Shown piece after piece: positions 5,923 to 8,123 of a DNA stretch of 8,123 bases. Numbering within the stretch: position 1 is the stretch's first letter; each line of letters begins with the position of its first letter. The DNA comes from an uncultured Clostridia bacterium (GTDB taxonomy: Bacteria > Bacillota > Clostridia > Oscillospirales > Acutalibacteraceae), in assembly GCA_958445555.1 (NCBI GenBank), contig CAUCSW010000024.1, positions 1-8,123 on the forward strand, read 5' to 3'. The notes below the pieces were generated by a model. It had not been told where the DNA came from, searched no databases, and saw only the letters and a list, made by a program, of their open reading frames with translations. The translations under genes and the position numbers were made by a program.

Positions 5923-6660
5923 ATGAAGAAACCGATCCGTTGCAAAGAGATGCCCGTCTGTCCGATTTACGGGCGCGCTTTCATCCATACCGATCATATC
6001 GGCATCGAGGACAGCAAATCCGCCTCAGGTGTATGCGGTCCGCTTTTTTCACATTGCCTGCAGCTGATCATTGCAGAGACCTGCGGCAGCGATTGCCGTT
6101 ACACGCTTTTTGAAAGGCAGCACCGCTTTGATAAATATCTTCCCGTGCCGTCTTTCGGCGATCTTTACGGTCACTGCGGCAGGAACGGTGCCGTATACAA
6201 AAGGAGGAGCGGCACCCTCACTACGCCTCTGGGACTTTTTAAGCTCGGTTTTGCCTTCGGAACCGTCCCGCCGCCCGAAGGGCTCGTCCTCCCATTTAAG
6301 CGCGCGGGGAAGCACTCGGTTTGGGTATGCGATTACGGTTCACGGTTCTACAACAGTTGGCAGGAGGAAGATACAGTCGAATGCGACTGGTCGAATGATC
6401 TTTGCGAGCGGCTTACGGAATTCGGCGATTCCTACCGACTCGGCTGCGTCATTGAATACAACACCGATCATAGCAGGCAGGACGATTCCGGCAGTGCAAT
6501 ATTTCTGCACTGCGGGGACGGTCCCACGGCGGGGTGTCTTTCGCTGCCCGAGGGTGATCTTACAAGGCTTATGGTTCATCTTGATCCCGCATATGATCCG
6601 TCGGTATTTATTACCGATAGCGAGGGGATGAAATTTTTTGAGAGGATAAACAAGGAGTGA
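5923..6660 (+). CDS. L,D-transpeptidase-fold protein (YkuD/COG3786-like), no visible signal peptide
   Basis: Members of this family form 3-3 cross-links in peptidoglycan or attach proteins to it, using a cysteine nucleophile outside the membrane. From the ATG at 5923 the protein has 245 residues. Family traits in order are TLFERQ, then GRNGAVY, then TLTTPLGLFKLGFAFG (the TP-G---LG-AFG pattern), and the active-site segment GSAIFLHCGDGPTAGCLSLP with His196 and Cys205. The C-terminal LDPAYDPSVFI also fits. It is odd that no signal peptide or membrane anchor is visible and that six cysteines fall in the first 58 residues. GAGAG (5912-5916) is six bases before the ATG at 5923; an ATG at 5917 would add two residues. 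The frame stays open upstream to a TTG at 5680 but without a ribosome site. The gene faces away from the oligoendopeptidase and converges on the feo unit. The fold is confident; the cell-wall role is inferred. Confidence 0.82.
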   Translation: MKKPIRCKEMPVCPIYGRAFIHTDHIGIEDSKSASGVCGPLFSHCLQLIIAETCGSDCRYTLFERQHRFDKYLPVPSFGDLYGHCGRNGAVYKRRSGTLTTPLGLFKLGFAFGTVPPPEGLVLPFKRAGKHSVWVCDYGSRFYNSWQEEDTVECDWSNDLCERLTEFGDSYRLGCVIEYNTDHSRQDDSGSAIFLHCGDGPTAGCLSLPEGDLTRLMVHLDPAYDPSVFITDSEGMKFFERINKE

Positions 6661-6724
6661 TCATCTGGGCGGCATACGGTGAGGGGAAAGCGGTAGGATA
6701 GCGGGAACGGGAGGGAGAAACGGA

Positions 6725-6766
6725 GCCGCCCGTCGGTGCGCGCATTCGTGCGCGGCGGTGGGCGGC
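6725..6766. other. Long GC-rich hairpin in the convergent spacer
   Basis: As plus-strand RNA, 6725-6735 pairs with 6756-6766 (11 pairs, two of them G-U). After a small interior loop, CGCGCA (6739-6744) pairs with TGCGCG (6749-6754) around a TTCG loop. It begins 65 bases past the stop of the L,D-transpeptidase-like gene. No T-run follows in either direction, so it is not a standard terminator. It may be a 3' stabilising or factor-dependent stop structure for that transcript; I see no known RNA family. Confidence 0.45.
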
Positions 6767-6859
6767 GGTGAGCGGCGGAGATTAAGCGGAAAGCGATTTT
6801 GCCGTTGCAACCGATGGTATAGACGGCACATATAACGGCAGAGGCAAAAGAGCCGGAAC

Positions 6860-6894
6860 AAAAAACATACCCTGCGGGAAATACCCGCAGGGTA
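6860..6894 (-). terminator. Intrinsic terminator of the feoB operon
   Basis: An 11-bp perfect stem (6868-6878 with 6884-6894, arms TACCCTGCGGG and CCCGCAGGGTA) closes a five-base loop. On the minus strand it is followed by TG and then six T residues (6865-6860). It starts 16 bases past the stop of the FeoB-associated peptide, so it ends that operon. On the plus strand only a weak tail follows, so it would serve the opposing gene poorly. Confidence 0.88.
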
Positions 6895-6910
6895 CCGAAT
6901 CGCAAGTCGA

Positions 6911-7087
6911 TCATTTTTTAGCTTGATGGCACGAACCGCCCATCGGGCAGGAGGCACAATTGCACCCGCACGCCGACTTGCCTTTCTTCTTGTCTTTAAC
7001 CATCTTGACGATTATCAATGCGATAACGGCGGCAAGAACCGCGCATATGATTATCGTGGGGTAGTTATTTGACAACCATTCAATCAT
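6911..7087 (-). CDS. FeoB-associated Cys-rich membrane protein
   Basis: This 58-residue protein begins MIEWLSNNYPTIIICAVLAA. It has one membrane helix (about residues 10-28), a basic stretch KMVKDKKKGK just after it, and a C-terminal cysteine cluster, ACGCNCASCPMGGSCH, with five Cys (40, 42, 44, 47, 53) and His54. This layout is the hallmark of the small FeoB-associated family that follows feoB in many Firmicutes. The cytoplasmic Cys cluster is thought to handle iron as it leaves the FeoB pore, but its exact role is not settled. The gene lies 32 bases after the feoB stop, with a modest GGAAGTGA ribosome site (7094-7101), and is followed by the operon terminator. Gene position and sequence agree, so the call is firm despite the small size. 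Confidence 0.92.
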   Translation of the reverse strand: MIEWLSNNYPTIIICAVLAAVIALIIVKMVKDKKKGKSACGCNCASCPMGGSCHQAKK

Positions 7088-7119
7088 ATAAGATCACTTC
7101 CGATATTCATTGTTTCCTA

Positions 7120-8121
7120 TTACTTAATTGTAAGCTTTGTAGCTGCCTTATAAGGCTTTGCAATCATATAGATCGCGAAGGCAAGGATGAGGGCCGCCAC
7201 TGCAAGACCCGGCCAGTTTATCACGCCTGTTGCGAACACGCTGCCGATCTGGTAGATGACGAATGATACACAGTAAGCAAACACGCACTGATATCCGATC
7301 GCAAACCAGGTCCACTTAGCGGAGTTCATCTCACGCTTGATAGCGCCGATAGCCGCGAAGCAAGGTGCGCAAAGCAGGTTGAAGAGGAGGAACGAATAAG
7401 CTGCAAGCTTTGACATTCCTTCGAAGTCGAGGACTCCGAATACTCCGACGACCTCTTCCTTAGCAGCAAGACCCATTATTGTAGCTATTGTCGCCCTTAT
7501 GTTGCCGAATCCGAGAGGAGCGAAGATCCAGCTTACGGCGCCGCCGATGATTCCGAGGATACTATCCTCAAGTTCCATATCGGCGCTGAAGCCGAAGCCG
7601 CCGGACGGAAGCTTTCCGAACACGCTGCCCGCCCAGATTATGATCGAAGAAAGAAGGATGATGGTTCCCGCTTTCTTGATGAACGACCAGCCGCGCTCCC
7701 ACATTGAACGGAAGATGTTTGACGGTGTAGGCCAATGGTAAGCGGGAAGCTCCATAACGAACGGAGCGGGATCTCCTGCGAACATCTTTGTCTTCTTAAG
7801 CATGATACCCGATATGATGATCGCAGCGGCACCGACGAAGTATGCACTCGGTGCGACCCACCATGCGCCGTGAAACATTGCAGATGCAATGAGTGCGATT
7901 ATCGGGAGTTTTGCTCCGCAGGGGATAAATGTTGTTGTCATTATGGTCATTCTGCGGTCGCGTGCGTTTTCAATGGTACGCGAGGCCATTATACCGGGAA
8001 CGCCGCATCCGGTGCCTATGAGCATCGGTATGAAGGATTTACCTGACAGACCGAACTTACGGAATATACGGTCCATAATGAAGGCTATAACAAGCTTCAT
8101 GCCGAGCTCATATATAAGCTC
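7120..8121 (-). CDS. feoB: Ferrous iron transporter FeoB, C-terminal part (5' end off window)
   Basis: FeoB is the inner-membrane Fe(II) importer whose N-terminal G domain drives or gates transport. Only the last 333 residues are here; the G domain and first helices lie beyond 8123. In-frame codons continue to the edge (ELIYELG before the first internal Met), so the ATG at 8100 is not the start. Diagnostic motifs, numbered from the first visible codon, are GCGVPGIMASRTIE (38-51), TTFIPCGAKLP (63-73) with its conserved pore Cys68, and ELPAYHWP (124-131). Further on come IRATIATIMGLAAKEEVVGV and NLLCAPCFAAIGAIKREM with Cys251 and Cys254. The polytopic helices match the Gate and FeoB_C regions. 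The stop TAA at 7120-7122 is followed after 32 bases by the Cys-rich partner gene, giving an operon. FeoA and the promoter would be upstream, off the window, so no iron regulator site can be assessed. Confidence 0.96.
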   Translation of the reverse strand, partial: ELIYELGMKLVIAFIMDRIFRKFGLSGKSFIPMLIGTGCGVPGIMASRTIENARDRRMTIMTTTFIPCGAKLPIIALIASAMFHGAWWVAPSAYFVGAAAIIISGIMLKKTKMFAGDPAPFVMELPAYHWPTPSNIFRSMWERGWSFIKKAGTIILLSSIIIWAGSVFGKLPSGGFGFSADMELEDSILGIIGGAVSWIFAPLGFGNIRATIATIMGLAAKEEVVGVFGVLDFEGMSKLAAYSFLLFNLLCAPCFAAIGAIKREMNSAKWTWFAIGYQCVFAYCVSFVIYQIGSVFATGVINWPGLAVAALILAFAIYMIAKPYKAATKLTIK

Positions 8122-8123
8122 AG

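Noticed and set aside
6071..6631. 186-codon plus-strand open frame
   Set aside because: It overlaps the L,D-transpeptidase-like gene in another frame; the real frame holds the catalytic motif.
6576..6914. 112-codon minus-strand open frame over the convergent spacer
   Set aside because: It crosses the feo terminator and the 3' end of the opposing gene, has no ribosome site and has an Arg/Pro-rich shadow composition.
8098..8100. ATG at 8100 as the start of a short FeoB
   Set aside because: Coding sequence with FeoB-like residues continues in frame to the window edge, so the gene is cut by the window, not truncated.

Overview
The window looks like a chromosomal segment of an anaerobic, probably gut-associated Firmicute of the class Clostridia (Oscillospiraceae-like). 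I infer this from protein style alone: a lipoprotein peptide-binding protein with a large family-specific insert, an M3 oligoendopeptidase of the short non-PepF type, an FeoB with its Cys-rich partner peptide, AGGAGG-type ribosome sites and roughly balanced GC. There is no sign of phage, insertion sequence, CRISPR array, tRNA or rRNA.

Layout. From right to left on the minus strand, positions 5448 to 1 hold a peptide-use cluster. It starts with an M3 oligoendopeptidase (3745-5448). One base further on is a small unrecognised four-helix membrane protein (3195-3743). Next come a 756-residue oligopeptide-type ABC substrate-binding lipoprotein (760-3030) and an ABC permease of the DppB/OppB type (1-433, cut by the window edge). 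Between binding protein and permease is a 326-bp gap with a strong hairpin and two very short candidate ORFs. The inferred theme is capture and import of oligopeptides followed by cytoplasmic cleavage; the remaining transporter genes would lie beyond position 1.

A divergent intergenic region (5449-5922) holds a strong promoter facing the oligoendopeptidase and a weaker one facing a plus-strand gene (5923-6660). That gene encodes a YkuD/COG3786-like L,D-transpeptidase-fold protein with the His and Cys active-site motif but no visible signal peptide and an unusual number of cysteines.

A GC-rich convergent spacer (6661-6910) carries a long hairpin, a G-rich tract and a clear intrinsic terminator for the next minus-strand unit. 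That unit is the 3' part of feoB (7120-8121, N-terminal G domain off the window) followed by a 58-residue FeoB-associated Cys-rich membrane peptide (6911-7087), a gene short enough to be missed easily. Together these make a ferrous iron uptake operon.

No wholly new system is evident. The most unusual items are the coupled unknown membrane protein, the roughly 135-residue insert in the binding protein, the leaderless Cys-rich L,D-transpeptidase and the structured convergent spacer.
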